Shown here: positions 1 through 7,140 of the stretch, in pieces | Layout: each line of letters opens with the position of its first letter | How positions within the stretch are numbered: position 1 is the stretch's first letter | Assembly (NCBI GenBank): GCA_943354625.1 | Contig: CALRCS010000009.1 | Span: 1-14,918, forward strand | DNA: 14,918 nt | Source: Candidatus Nomurabacteria bacterium | GTDB taxonomy: Bacteria > Patescibacteriota > Minisyncoccia > Phycocordibacterales > PALSA-1337 | Direction of reading: 5' to 3' | Notes under the pieces: generated by a model | What the model saw: only the letters and a program-made list of their open reading frames with translations | Databases searched by the model: none | What the model was told of the DNA's origin: nothing | Translations under genes and position numbers: made by a program

Positions 1-1400
1 ATAGAAGAAGTGGCGGTCAGAGTATTAGTGCCGCTGAAATATGGTAGCTGACCGGTGGTACCAGTATAGAGAGAAGAAGTGGCGATGGTCAGAGATCCTG
101 ATGCTCCTCCGACTAGTGCACCTAGTGTACCTGAATATGAGAGACCGAGACCAAGTGTGGTAGAAGTTGTAGCGACGTTCTGGATACCATTGGTGCCTGA
201 ACCATATAGCAGATTGCCTGAAATGAAGGAGGTTTGACCGGTGCCACCTTGAGAGACGCCCAGAGTACCAACAAGCGTAGAGAAATTAATTCCCAATGAT
301 GAAGTCGCCATAAAAGTATATGCCGTGCCATTTGAGAAAGCTAGAGTTGAAGAAGCTCCGATTGTTGTAGCGTTGGTTCCACCTTTTGCAATTGCTAAGG
401 TACCAGTGATCATCGACAATGTTGTCGTTGCTACCCAAGCCGGGACACCATTGGAGACACCGAGGACATATCCACCAGTTCCAATACCAAGTTTGGTTAG
501 AGCATTGGTTGCATTTGAATAGAGAATGTCACCTGTTGTGTATGATGTTTGACCAGTACCGCCGTAGAGAGCGCCGATGGAGGTTGTAGCGGATACAAGA
601 CCAGCGTTTGCTTGGAGTGGTCCATTTAGATCTGTTGCCAGTTGTAAACCATTTGTACCGGAAACTGTCAGAGCTGTAGTTGAAGCGTATGGGAAGGTGG
701 AGGCAACTGTGGTGGAAGTGGCGGTGAAATAATTCGCTCTAACATCTTGATTGAATACCCCGCGACCATTAACAGAAAGTGCGGCATATGGGGAGGTTGT
801 GCCGATGCCAACATTTCCATTTGAAAGTAAAGCCATAACACTCTGTGATGCTGTTCCAAAAAATTCAGCAATCTTACCAGCACCACTCTGTAGAACATTT
901 ATAAAAGTTGTATCAGAAGAAGTTGCATTTTGTGCATCTGATCTCAAAAATTCTTCACTAGAAATATTATCCAAAGTATCTGCAACAAAAGCCGAAGGAA
1001 CAGCACCTATTATTTTTCTTGGTGACATTTCTGCATCAGATTCTATCGTTACACCAAGATAAAGTGTTTGATTAAAATCTACACCAGTAAGAGCTGTTGT
1101 AGAACCGAGCATGACACTAAAAAGACCATTTGTAACTTGTACTTTATTTGTACTATTTAAAGTCTCAGTCCATATAGGTGAACCACCGGATAGAGCGGTA
1201 TACAAACTAAATTCCATTGTATATAAACCATCAGCCACAGCTACATTTGAAGTATTTGTAAGTTTTCCTTGATAGTTAATCTCTTTATTTATAGCCGCAA
1301 AAGCTGTAGGAATAGAAAAGTTCACAAAATCAATACTTGCAATCATTGTTATGATCAAAGTAATTGTAAATATTTTTTTGTAAATATTTTTATAATTCAT
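1..1400 (-). CDS. Secreted repetitive fibre-like surface protein, N-terminal part (3' end beyond window)
   Basis: Translating the minus strand from ATG at 1400 gives 466 residues with no stop before the window edge. Residues 1-35 form a signal peptide (KNIYKK, hydrophobic core, cleavage near AFA-A). Residues about 37-145 match the N-terminal module common in CPR and Bacteroidota surface proteins (INYQGKLT, DGLYTMEFSLY, SPIWTET, NGLFSVMLGS, LYLGVTI, EMSPRKI). A NVGIGTTSPYAALSV segment follows near 197-210, typical of tail-fibre-like proteins, many of which end in an S74 intramolecular chaperone peptidase; that end is not visible here. From about 230 on the protein is Ser/Thr/Gly repeats, including GGTGQTSYTTGDILY (280-294) and GGTGQTSFISGNLLY (385-399). 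The start overlaps the upstream gene's last 11 bases, suggesting co-translation. Codon use changes near 810, where C-ending codons become frequent. Role inferred: an extracellular adhesin or fibre. Confidence 0.8.
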   Translation of the reverse strand, partial: MNYKNIYKKIFTITLIITMIASIDFVNFSIPTAFAAINKEINYQGKLTNTSNVAVADGLYTMEFSLYTALSGGSPIWTETLNSTNKVQVTNGLFSVMLGSTTALTGVDFNQTLYLGVTIESDAEMSPRKIIGAVPSAFVADTLDNISSEEFLRSDAQNATSSDTTFINVLQSGAGKIAEFFGTASQSVMALLSNGNVGIGTTSPYAALSVNGRGVFNQDVRANYFTATSTTVASTFPYASTTALTVSGTNGLQLATDLNGPLQANAGLVSATTSIGALYGGTGQTSYTTGDILYSNATNALTKLGIGTGGYVLGVSNGVPAWVATTTLSMITGTLAIAKGGTNATTIGASSTLAFSNGTAYTFMATSSLGINFSTLVGTLGVSQGGTGQTSFISGNLLYGSGTNGIQNVATTSTTLGLGLSYSGTLGALVGGASGSLTIATSSLYTGTTGQLPYFSGTNTLTATSS

Positions 1401-2745
1401 TTTCAATTCCATCTCTTTTCTCTTCTTCTTTTTTAAAATGTATTTTAATTATGTAAGCAATCAATAATATGAGCGCCAACAAAATCAATAATTTATAGAG
1501 ATCAACGAAATCTATTTTATTATTTTTTAAAAATTCTGCTGCCTTCTCAAAAACAAAAGCCTGCAAACTTCCCTCTAATCTTTTTAACCCTTGATTTTTA
1601 TAGTCCAAAACTATAATCTTCATCTCATACTTTCCACTTCTACCCAATGGCGCGATGGTTGCTTCAAATGCTGTCTTATCTTTATTTACTCTAAGCAAAA
1701 ATGGAAACACTTTTGTTGAATCTTCTGGATCAATGAGGGTGAATGCAATCGTCTTTAGAATTTCTGGAACCTTTCTATACTCAAGCGATATTGTGAGATT
1801 CAAGTTTCCATCAACATTGACATTATTACCAATATTAGCCAACTTTATTCCATTTTGTATAAAATCAAAATCAAGAAGTGATAGATTTGATATTACTAAA
1901 TCAACATTCTTCAAAACCGATATATTAGCAAATGGATCGGCAGATACCTCACCTGTCTCTTTCTCTCCTGGGATTTTTAGCCTTGCAGAAGCAAGTGCTC
2001 CAGATGAATAATTCCCGTCTTTATCCTTTGTAAATATAGAATAATAATAAGTAACTCCGACCCCCACATTCTCATCTAGATATGATTCACTTTTCCCTTC
2101 ATATATCACCTCTCCGTCAAATATATCTCTCGGGAAGAACTTATCTGATCGAATAATTCTTACTGAATCGAAATTTTGATTGATAGGATTATTCCAACTT
2201 AGAGCAATGCTTGGAATAATATTATTCTGAGGAATTGCTTTGAAGTTTGAAACGTTTATTAAGAATGACTCAGTAATATTTCTTTTACTCACGAAAGAGG
2301 ACTCTAAGGTCTTTACAATACCGAGGCTATTTGTTGCTTCTATTTTGTAAAAATATTTCGTATCTGGATTTAGATCTAATATTTTTACTGAATGATTGTA
2401 TTCGTAGAATAATCCTGAAACTGAACCTAGTTCATAATCCTCTGTTGTTCCCCAATAAACTTTTGCTTGAGTCGGTAATGTTGTAGAAAAGTTTATTATA
2501 CTTGAGATCTGAGTAGGTGTGACATTTAGATTATATATAACGAGTAGTACACCTCCACCATTATTATTTCCACTTACTGGGCTTGTCGTCACTGGAGGGA
2601 TAACCGGTGGAATAACTTCTGGAGTAGTTGTTGAACCAGTCACTCCAAGTGTTGAAGTAAAAGTACTTTCTGCCGCATATACATATGATATACCAGCTCC
2701 AGCTATCAATATTATAATGAGTAGATTTATAAAATACTTTTTCAT
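1390..2745 (-). CDS. Membrane-anchored surface protein with fibronectin-III-like domains
   Basis: The protein has 451 residues. Residues 1-24 are a signal peptide (MKKYFINLLIIILIAGAG, cleavage near YAA). A Pro/Thr/Gly/Asn-rich linker (about 30-66) leads to a fibronectin-III or purple-acid-phosphatase-N-like domain (about 68-155: STTLPTQAKVYWGTTEDYE, LDLNPDTKYFYKIEATNSLG). A second FN3-like unit (about 163-258) has ALSWNNP, a YLDENVGVGVTYYYSIFTKD strand pattern and GNYSSG. The C-terminal third is a predicted beta-rich region, then one transmembrane helix (about 415-435) and a Lys/Glu-rich cytoplasmic tail, so the bulk is outside the cell. It lies 13 bases after the upstream gene and overlaps the downstream start by 11. 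No LPXTG signal is present. Exact function is unknown; the architecture suggests a structural or adhesive surface component. Confidence 0.8.
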   Translation of the reverse strand: MKKYFINLLIIILIAGAGISYVYAAESTFTSTLGVTGSTTTPEVIPPVIPPVTTSPVSGNNNGGGVLLVIYNLNVTPTQISSIINFSTTLPTQAKVYWGTTEDYELGSVSGLFYEYNHSVKILDLNPDTKYFYKIEATNSLGIVKTLESSFVSKRNITESFLINVSNFKAIPQNNIIPSIALSWNNPINQNFDSVRIIRSDKFFPRDIFDGEVIYEGKSESYLDENVGVGVTYYYSIFTKDKDGNYSSGALASARLKIPGEKETGEVSADPFANISVLKNVDLVISNLSLLDFDFIQNGIKLANIGNNVNVDGNLNLTISLEYRKVPEILKTIAFTLIDPEDSTKVFPFLLRVNKDKTAFEATIAPLGRSGKYEMKIIVLDYKNQGLKRLEGSLQAFVFEKAAEFLKNNKIDFVDLYKLLILLALILLIAYIIKIHFKKEEEKRDGIENEL

Positions 2746-2758
2746 TTAATAATTTAAT

Positions 2759-3520
2759 CTAAAGTGAAATAGCAGTTACTGTTGTTGTTGAAACATATGT
2801 ACCTGCAGTTTGAATATGTGATGAACCTGATTGAGCCCTAAACTTAAGTGTAGTCAATGTGCCTGATGGATGATTTGCAGATGTGCGATTTACTATTGTC
2901 TGAACTGAAGTTGATAGACTTGCCCAACACTTGTCTACAGTATCAATTGAACCAACTGCACAACTAAACCCATTATCTTTGAAACCACTAACTATGTCTG
3001 CTCCTTCTGCAGTAAAAGCAAATGCTGATGCTGTAGAAGGTATTGAGAAAGTAAAATCTGGAGTGGCAACTGTTGCACCATAATCTGCAAAACTGTCGAG
3101 TGGTGATGCAAGAGCAGGGCTTGAACTTGCTTGTATCGTGACAAAGTATCCAGCTGGATTATCTGTCGTTACAGTGAAGCTTGCTGAGCCATCTGCAGTT
3201 CCTCCAGTAACCCCTCCAATATTAGGACTTAGAGTGACGTTTGATACTGCTGTCATAGCAAGATATACCTCTTGCATCTGCTGATATCCCGCTTTTACCT
3301 TATAATTTAGACTTGAAGATTCTCCAGTACCTATTTCGCCCGCCGTATCCTCCATATTATACGATCCAGACGCTGAACGAGTACCGCCGAAGTTTATACT
3401 GTCACTTTGGATTTTATAGCTTCCACTGGTCATAACTTCACCAAATACGTAATCTGCACTATATATAGTAGTAAGTGCAAACAAACACACCATTGTATAT
3501 TTAATAACTGTATTCATCAT
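2759..3520 (-). CDS. Secreted beta-rich surface protein, WxL-like, paralogue of the 4534-5214 gene
   Basis: 253 residues with an N-terminal hydrophobic segment (about 5-20) that should act as a signal peptide or anchor. Residues about 32-80 carry a paired motif (SGSYKIQSDSINFGG, then SGSYNMEDTAGEIGTGESS and NYKVKAGY) seen in many CPR secreted proteins. Residues about 93-253 align with the gene at 4534-5214: VTLSPNIGGVTGGTADG versus LTLSPSIGGITGGTANG, GYFVTIQASSS versus GYSMTLTASSS, FKDNG-x2-C, a second Cys before Trp (C187 and C198 here), TIVNR, and KFRA near the end. The two conserved cysteines suggest a disulfide. The start overlaps the stop of the DUF916-like gene in an ATGA arrangement (3517-3520), so the two are probably translationally coupled. 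The pattern recalls WxL-domain proteins, which pair with DUF916 proteins in Firmicutes, but strict WxL motifs are absent, so this relation is inference. Confidence 0.75.
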   Translation of the reverse strand: MMNTVIKYTMVCLFALTTIYSADYVFGEVMTSGSYKIQSDSINFGGTRSASGSYNMEDTAGEIGTGESSSLNYKVKAGYQQMQEVYLAMTAVSNVTLSPNIGGVTGGTADGSASFTVTTDNPAGYFVTIQASSSPALASPLDSFADYGATVATPDFTFSIPSTASAFAFTAEGADIVSGFKDNGFSCAVGSIDTVDKCWASLSTSVQTIVNRTSANHPSGTLTTLKFRAQSGSSHIQTAGTYVSTTTVTAISL

Positions 3521-4512
3521 TTCTTCTTAACAGATATACTAATCTTTGAAGCTAACCAACGAATAATAGTTACAATAGCGATAATTCCTATAAAAGCTAA
3601 CACGATAATTTTCCAAGGGATTACCCAAAACACTAGAGTGGCAGTATCTATAGCCCCTCCATAACCCTTTTTAATTTCCATATTTGCTGTATAACGACCA
3701 AATAGAAATGGAGCGTCCCAAACAATTTCTCTTACACGAAGTGAATCAGGAAGAATAAACCATGGTTCAATTTCTAGTTTTTTTACTTCTGAACCAAATA
3801 TGTTACTTACATTTATAACTCCGTAAGGATTTTCATGAACACTACCGTTATTTTCATATAGAATTTCAAAATTTACTGGTCCAGATGCCAAAACACTACT
3901 ATGCCCTTTGAGAGAAAAATCTTTTAACTTTAGATCTTCTTTTATTTCACCTGCAATACGAATAAAGAATAGGGATCCGATGCGAGTAACTATTGGACTT
4001 GTACCTATACTATTACCATTATCTGGAAGTTTTTCATCTCCAGTAGTAACTGTACTTATCACAACACTTCCATACAGACCCCCTGGTTGAGCATCCGTAG
4101 GAATAGAGATTTTTACTGGTATTGTAACTCTCTCTTGATGACCAAGACTAAATGTTGTAGACGCAACATTCAAATAATCTTTAAGTGAATATGGTCCACG
4201 CTCATTGTCCAAAAGTATCACAGGTCTTCCTAGATCACGAGATCCTTTAAAGTCTTCAATTTGAATAGAAAATTGCTTTTCTGTTCCGAGACGATTACTC
4301 AAAACAACATTCACAATTTTTGATTCTCCAGGCTTTAATTCAACTTGATATTTTCCTGGACCTACAACAAAGTCATTATACACTGTCTTATCTGGAAGTT
4401 TTTCAATAGCAAAAGGACCAGCGAAAGCAGTTTTTGAAAAGATAAATCCGAGAGTAATTATCGAGACAAAAATACTGTGTGTAATGATTCTAATAATATT
4501 TTTTAGTTTCAT
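3517..4512 (-). CDS. DUF916-like secreted protein with C-terminal membrane anchor
   Basis: 331 residues. Residues 1-31 are a signal peptide (hydrophobic core, SKTAFA-G cleavage). The next about 120 residues resemble the DUF916 / WxL-interacting fold: FVVGPGKYQVELKPGESKIV, VVLSNRLGTEKQFSIQIEDF, and the characteristic IPTDAQPGGLYGSVVIST near residues 138-155. A second Ig-like part follows (LASGPVNFEILYENNGSVHENPYG), matching the extracellular-domain order of this family. One transmembrane helix (about 295-318, VFWVIPWKIIVLAFIGIIAI) and a Lys-rich tail close the protein. In Firmicutes such proteins are encoded beside WxL proteins and hold them at the wall; here the neighbours on both sides are two related small beta-rich proteins, giving the same gene pattern. 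Family-level assignment is by eye. The gene ends in TGA inside an ATGA overlap with the next gene. Confidence 0.75.
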   Translation of the reverse strand: MKLKNIIRIITHSIFVSIITLGFIFSKTAFAGPFAIEKLPDKTVYNDFVVGPGKYQVELKPGESKIVNVVLSNRLGTEKQFSIQIEDFKGSRDLGRPVILLDNERGPYSLKDYLNVASTTFSLGHQERVTIPVKISIPTDAQPGGLYGSVVISTVTTGDEKLPDNGNSIGTSPIVTRIGSLFFIRIAGEIKEDLKLKDFSLKGHSSVLASGPVNFEILYENNGSVHENPYGVINVSNIFGSEVKKLEIEPWFILPDSLRVREIVWDAPFLFGRYTANMEIKKGYGGAIDTATLVFWVIPWKIIVLAFIGIIAIVTIIRWLASKISISVKKK

Positions 4513-4533
4513 ATAGTTAATGGAATTTCTGAA

Positions 4534-5214
4534 TTAATTTGTTGTCGCTGTAAGTGTTGTTGTAGCTACGTATGTGTCCTGACTAATAGCTGGAACAGGG
4601 TTTGCAGTGATCACTGCTCGAAACTTTATTGTAGTTGTTGCACCTGAAGCAGCAGTTGCTGTAGAACGATTTACAATAGTTGTTGCTGTTGTACTAGCAT
4701 TCAACCAACATGAGTCAGCGGCATCCGCAGCTCCTGCACCACCGCATGTTGCACCATTATCCTTAAAGATAGAGGCCATATCTGCAGTAGTTGATGCTTC
4801 GACGGTATAACCAAATCTTCCTGTGTTAACAGGTGTAGTGAACGTAAAATCTGGAGTAGTTCCAGATGCTGGAACATATGCTGGGATAACTGATGCCCCA
4901 GAAATTCCAATCATACCTAGAGACGAACTCGCTGTAAGTGTCATCGAGTATCCAGTAGCATTGTTTGTGAGAACTCTCACTGATGTCTGACCATTAGCAG
5001 TACCACCAGTAATACCTCCAATCGAGGGACTAAGCGTTAGATTTGAACCAGAAACGAGAAATGAAATCTCTGATGTAACTGAGAGAGTTTCAGTGAACTG
5101 ACTAGATGCACTAACAGATGCATTACTCATTGCTGGTTCTACAACTAAAAATATAATACTAAGCATAAGCAATGCAGTTGTACTAGTCTTTAGTGTTTTA
5201 ATAAATTCTTTCAT
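4534..5214 (-). CDS. Secreted beta-rich surface protein, WxL-like, first gene of the surface operon
   Basis: 226 residues with a signal peptide (about 1-35: KEFIKTLKT, hydrophobic core, VEPAMSNASVSA). The mature part is Thr/Ser/Ala/Gly-rich with alternating hydrophobics, as in beta-sandwich surface proteins. It shares with the 2759-3520 product the LSPSIGGITGGTANG block (61-75), GYSMTLTASSS (89-99), PDFTFTTP, FKDNG (150-154), two cysteines (C157, C169, the second followed by Trp) and TTIKFRA near the C-terminus. It lacks the N-terminal SGSY repeat module of that paralogue. It lies 21 bases upstream of the DUF916-like gene. A possible -10 (TATAAA on the minus strand at 5238-5233) lies about 18 bases before the ATG, but no convincing -35 is seen. 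Function unknown; secretion and pairing with the DUF916-like neighbour are the strongest clues. Confidence 0.75.
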   Translation of the reverse strand: MKEFIKTLKTSTTALLMLSIIFLVVEPAMSNASVSASSQFTETLSVTSEISFLVSGSNLTLSPSIGGITGGTANGQTSVRVLTNNATGYSMTLTASSSLGMIGISGASVIPAYVPASGTTPDFTFTTPVNTGRFGYTVEASTTADMASIFKDNGATCGGAGAADAADSCWLNASTTATTIVNRSTATAASGATTTIKFRAVITANPVPAISQDTYVATTTLTATTN

Positions 5215-5274
5215 ATATTTTCTAATAATGACTTTATAATAACTTTCTTAATTAATAACTTTTTCGACCTCATG

Positions 5275-5339
5275 AGCTTGTGCTCATGTGTTCCGAAAAT
5301 AAACTTTTTATTTATCATCGGTACACCTGAGCGCAAGCT
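5275..5339. repeat. Long imperfect inverted repeat / hairpin between regulator and surface operon
   Basis: Bases 5275-5296 pair with 5318-5339: 19 of 22 positions are Watson-Crick complementary and one more can wobble as U-G in plus-strand RNA. A further five-base helix (5299-5303 with 5311-5315) closes the loop. Nested in the left arm is a perfect 7-bp hairpin, catgagc-ttgt-gctcatg, at 5271-5288. The stem begins within the TAG stop of the 5338-6465 gene. No U-tract follows on either strand, so this is not a classical intrinsic terminator. It may be an mRNA-processing or stabilising hairpin, a REP-like element, or a small palindromic insertion. Confidence 0.6.
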
Positions 5340-6465
5340 AATTCTTTTTTTCATTTGAAACTGGAACCAAAACGTAAACGAAGTCATCACCTTTTGCTTT
5401 TCTAAATACTGGCGTGATCACGCCCGCTGTACCACTTTTATCCGGCTTAACCTGTACTTCATCTGAAAATGATTCCCTTATTTTTCGTTTTAATTCTTCG
5501 TCCTTAACCAATGACTTTGTTGACGGCACTACTGCAAGCCCGTTAAAAGTAGGAGGTGGTGGTTCGGGTGGCTTTAGGGCTACTAAACTTTCTGAAGCAT
5601 CAGGTGTATTTGTAAAGATACTCATTGCGAGTTTTGGTAAAGAAGAAAAGAGTGAAAATAATTCACTTACTAATTCTTTTGAAGCAGAAGTTACAGATGC
5701 TACAGAAGTATTTTTTGGAATCTGATTTGAAAAAATTGGATTCAAAATTGATGACTGAAATAGAAATATTATTGCAATCACTAAAACACCCAAGCCCAAT
5801 GAAAGCTTTTTTAAATTACTTGAATAATTGAACTGATAACCTAAATATGAACGCGTAGATAAAAATGATTTAGACAAATACTCTGGCGCAGCAAAAGTCT
5901 GAGGCACAAAAGAAATAGGAGAGGCAGGAGAAATAGAAGACACAGAAGACACATGAGACGGTGTACTTTTTATTTTTGGAACTTCCAATAATAAATTGGA
6001 TTCAACAACAACTGGAGAAACAATCGGAGTAAGAATAGGAGTAAGAATCGGATCAGAAACCTTCGATGTAGTAGGCTTAATAACACGCTTAGCTTTTTCC
6101 TTTAAACTATCACCTACGTTTGACTTGTGATCAATAATTGACTTCTCAGTTACGTACCAAGAACGACCAACGATCTTACTATCAAGTTTACCTGCTCGAC
6201 ATAGCTGTCCAACATAATCACTAGTGTAACCAAAAAGCTCATGAACTTGTTTTGTTGATAAATAAATCTTATCTTGCAAATTTACATTTGATTTATAATC
6301 AACAATTGACTTCTCAGTTACGAACCAAGAACGACCGATTATTTTACTATCAAGTTTACCTGCTCGACATAGCTGTCCAACATAATCACTAGTGTAACCA
6401 AAAAGCTCATGAACTCGTTTTGCCGAGATGTAAATTTTATCTTGTAAAATAAGACTATCTTTCAT
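5338..6465 (-). CDS. Membrane-anchored putative transcription regulator with duplicated helix-turn-helix domain
   Basis: 375 residues, no signal peptide. Residues 7-62 and 63-118 are two near-identical 56-residue copies of an HTH_17 / excisionase-like module: KIYISAKRVHELFGYTSDYV, then QLCRAGKLDSKIIGRSWFVT. The few differences are conservative (ISAKR/LSTKQ, II/IV, WF/WY). A Pro/Ser/Thr/Val-rich linker (about 119-215) leads to one transmembrane helix (about 220-240, LSLGLGVLVIAIIFLFQSS) and a C-terminal domain of about 130 residues predicted outside. The layout (cytoplasmic DNA-binding part, one helix, outer sensor) fits a one-component membrane regulator. It sits directly upstream of, and codirectional with, the surface-protein operon, which is the likely target; this is inference. 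A -10 box lies at 6486-6481. The outer domain matches no family I recognise. Confidence 0.75.
   Translation of the reverse strand: MKDSLILQDKIYISAKRVHELFGYTSDYVGQLCRAGKLDSKIIGRSWFVTEKSIVDYKSNVNLQDKIYLSTKQVHELFGYTSDYVGQLCRAGKLDSKIVGRSWYVTEKSIIDHKSNVGDSLKEKAKRVIKPTTSKVSDPILTPILTPIVSPVVVESNLLLEVPKIKSTPSHVSSVSSISPASPISFVPQTFAAPEYLSKSFLSTRSYLGYQFNYSSNLKKLSLGLGVLVIAIIFLFQSSILNPIFSNQIPKNTSVASVTSASKELVSELFSLFSSLPKLAMSIFTNTPDASESLVALKPPEPPPPTFNGLAVVPSTKSLVKDEELKRKIRESFSDEVQVKPDKSGTAGVITPVFRKAKGDDFVYVLVPVSNEKKN
6112..6447 (-). repeat. Tandem 168-bp coding duplication (two HTH modules)
   Basis: Copy 1 is 6280-6447 and copy 2 is 6112-6279, in frame. Within them 6176-6247 and 6344-6415 are identical over 72 bases at exactly 168-bp spacing. 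Such nucleotide identity, including third codon positions, points to a recent duplication or ongoing gene conversion rather than two old diverged domains. Confidence 0.9.
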
Positions 6466-6480
6466 ATATTTTCATCAATA

Positions 6481-6486
6481 ATTATA
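6481..6486 (-). promoter_or_regulatory. -10 box of the membrane-anchored HTH regulator
   Basis: Perfect TATAAT on the minus strand, 15 bases before the ATG at 6465. The surrounding 11-mer (taattatacac on the plus strand, 6479-6489) recurs exactly at 13500-13510, before the seven-gene operon, so the two promoters share an extended -10 context. No good -35 is visible. The implied leader is only about 8-10 bases and has no Shine-Dalgarno sequence. Confidence 0.55.
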
Positions 6487-6814
6487 CACCATCTCGGCAA
6501 AATAAAAGTTAAAAAAAAATGGGGACAACTCGCGAAGCGAAGTAGTGGTCGCATGACCACAACTCTAAAATATATTTAAAACAAAATTACAAAAAAAGTG
6601 CTTAAAAAAAATGCAAAATAATAGAATTCAAATAAACAAGGCTCAAAATTGACTTATAGGCCATATTGCTATGATTCAGCTATAAATAATTGATAAATAA
6701 ACTAAAAATATAAAGAAAATATTGATCACCTATCAAACCCTATCACTTAGTCTAAATAAATTTTGCAAAATACAATATTTTTATGACATTAATAATGTGG
6801 ATAAATCATTAGTG

Positions 6815-6850
6815 AACATTGATAATGATGTTATAATGTATATCAATGTT
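6815..6850 (+). promoter_or_regulatory. Promoter and probable operator of the 80-residue HTH gene
   Basis: A consensus TATAAT lies at 6832-6837. It is bracketed by a perfect 10-bp inverted repeat, aacattgata (6815-6824) and tatcaatgtt (6841-6850). The 11-mer ttaataatgtg occurs twice (6789-6799 and 6850-6860), and the first copy is part of a smaller palindrome, acatt-aat-aatgt (6786-6798). The symmetric placement around the -10 suggests repression by a dimeric DNA-binding protein, most simply the product of the adjacent gene. The -35 region (ttagtg with a 17-base spacer) is poor. Confidence 0.55.
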
Positions 6851-6877
6851 TAATAATGTGTAGTAATAAAGAAAAAA

Positions 6878-7120
6878 ATGGAAAATAAATTTATAACAAT
6901 AAAACAAGCAGCCAAAATACTAGGGGTAACCCCCCTTACATTACGCAATTGGGACAATAACGGTAAGTTCCCAGCAGGTAGACACCCTATAAGTAATTAC
7001 AGAGTTTATAGGATCGAGGATGTAGAGGATATCATCCTTTCTATGGGTATAAAAGTAGACAATAGAAAGCCCACCAGAACTGAGGTTAGGAAGCTGATAG
7101 TTAACCACCTAACAGACTAA
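6878..7120 (+). CDS. Small MerR/excisionase-like helix-turn-helix protein
   Basis: 80 residues. Residues 5-52 form a winged helix-turn-helix of the MerR/HTH_17 type: FITIKQAAKILGVTPLTLRN is the HTH, with WDNNGKFPAGRHPISNYRVY as recognition helix and wing, then RIEDVEDIIL. The remaining 28 residues are basic (NRKPTRTEVRKLI) and contain no effector domain, so it is not a classical MerR sensor. Such stand-alone proteins act as excisionases, phage-type repressors or local regulators. No integrase or attachment site is visible nearby, which favours a regulator. The gene is monocistronic: its own promoter with symmetric operator-like repeats lies upstream and a strong terminator follows. The start has no Shine-Dalgarno sequence. 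Confidence 0.8.
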   Translation: MENKFITIKQAAKILGVTPLTLRNWDNNGKFPAGRHPISNYRVYRIEDVEDIILSMGIKVDNRKPTRTEVRKLIVNHLTD

Positions 7121-7140
7121 TTATTGATGTAAATTATGTC

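Larger units (their letters stand above)
6466..6877. other. AT-rich intergenic region between divergent regulators
   Basis: This 412-base stretch has no credible reading frame. It holds the -10 of the leftward regulator, a GC-richer island at about 6521-6565 with a perfect hairpin gtggtc-gcat-gaccac (6545-6560), a smaller one tcgc-gaa-gcga (6530-6540), and the 7-mer acaactc on both sides (6525-6531, 6559-6565). A weak rightward promoter candidate (ttgact at 6649-6654, tatgat at 6670-6675, 15-base spacer) lies in the middle. Two cctatca heptamers start 10 bases apart (6729 and 6739). The right end is the control region of the 80-residue gene. No tRNA or other RNA gene is recognised. Confidence 0.6.

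Noticed and set aside
1..560. Short recurring sequences such as agaagaagtggcg (3-15 and 72-84) as a CRISPR or mobile repeat
   Set aside because: They encode recurring Ala-Thr-Ser-Ser segments of a repetitive protein and have no regular repeat-spacer spacing.
122..898. Minus-strand open frames at 122-331 and 668-898
   Set aside because: They lie in a different frame of the fibre-like gene, whose own frame is open from 1400 to the window edge with recognisable repeats.
325..1062. Plus-strand open frames within 325-1062 and similar ones at 1655-2011 and 4607-4810
   Set aside because: They are antisense to secreted-protein genes with clear domains and have low-complexity translations of no recognisable family.
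1390..2745. Sortase-anchored (LPXTG) surface protein
   Set aside because: No LPXTG-like motif precedes the C-terminal helix; it is better explained as a plain transmembrane anchor.
6878..7120. Excisionase of an integrated element
   Set aside because: No integrase, attachment-site duplication or tRNA is visible in the window; a local regulator is the simpler reading.
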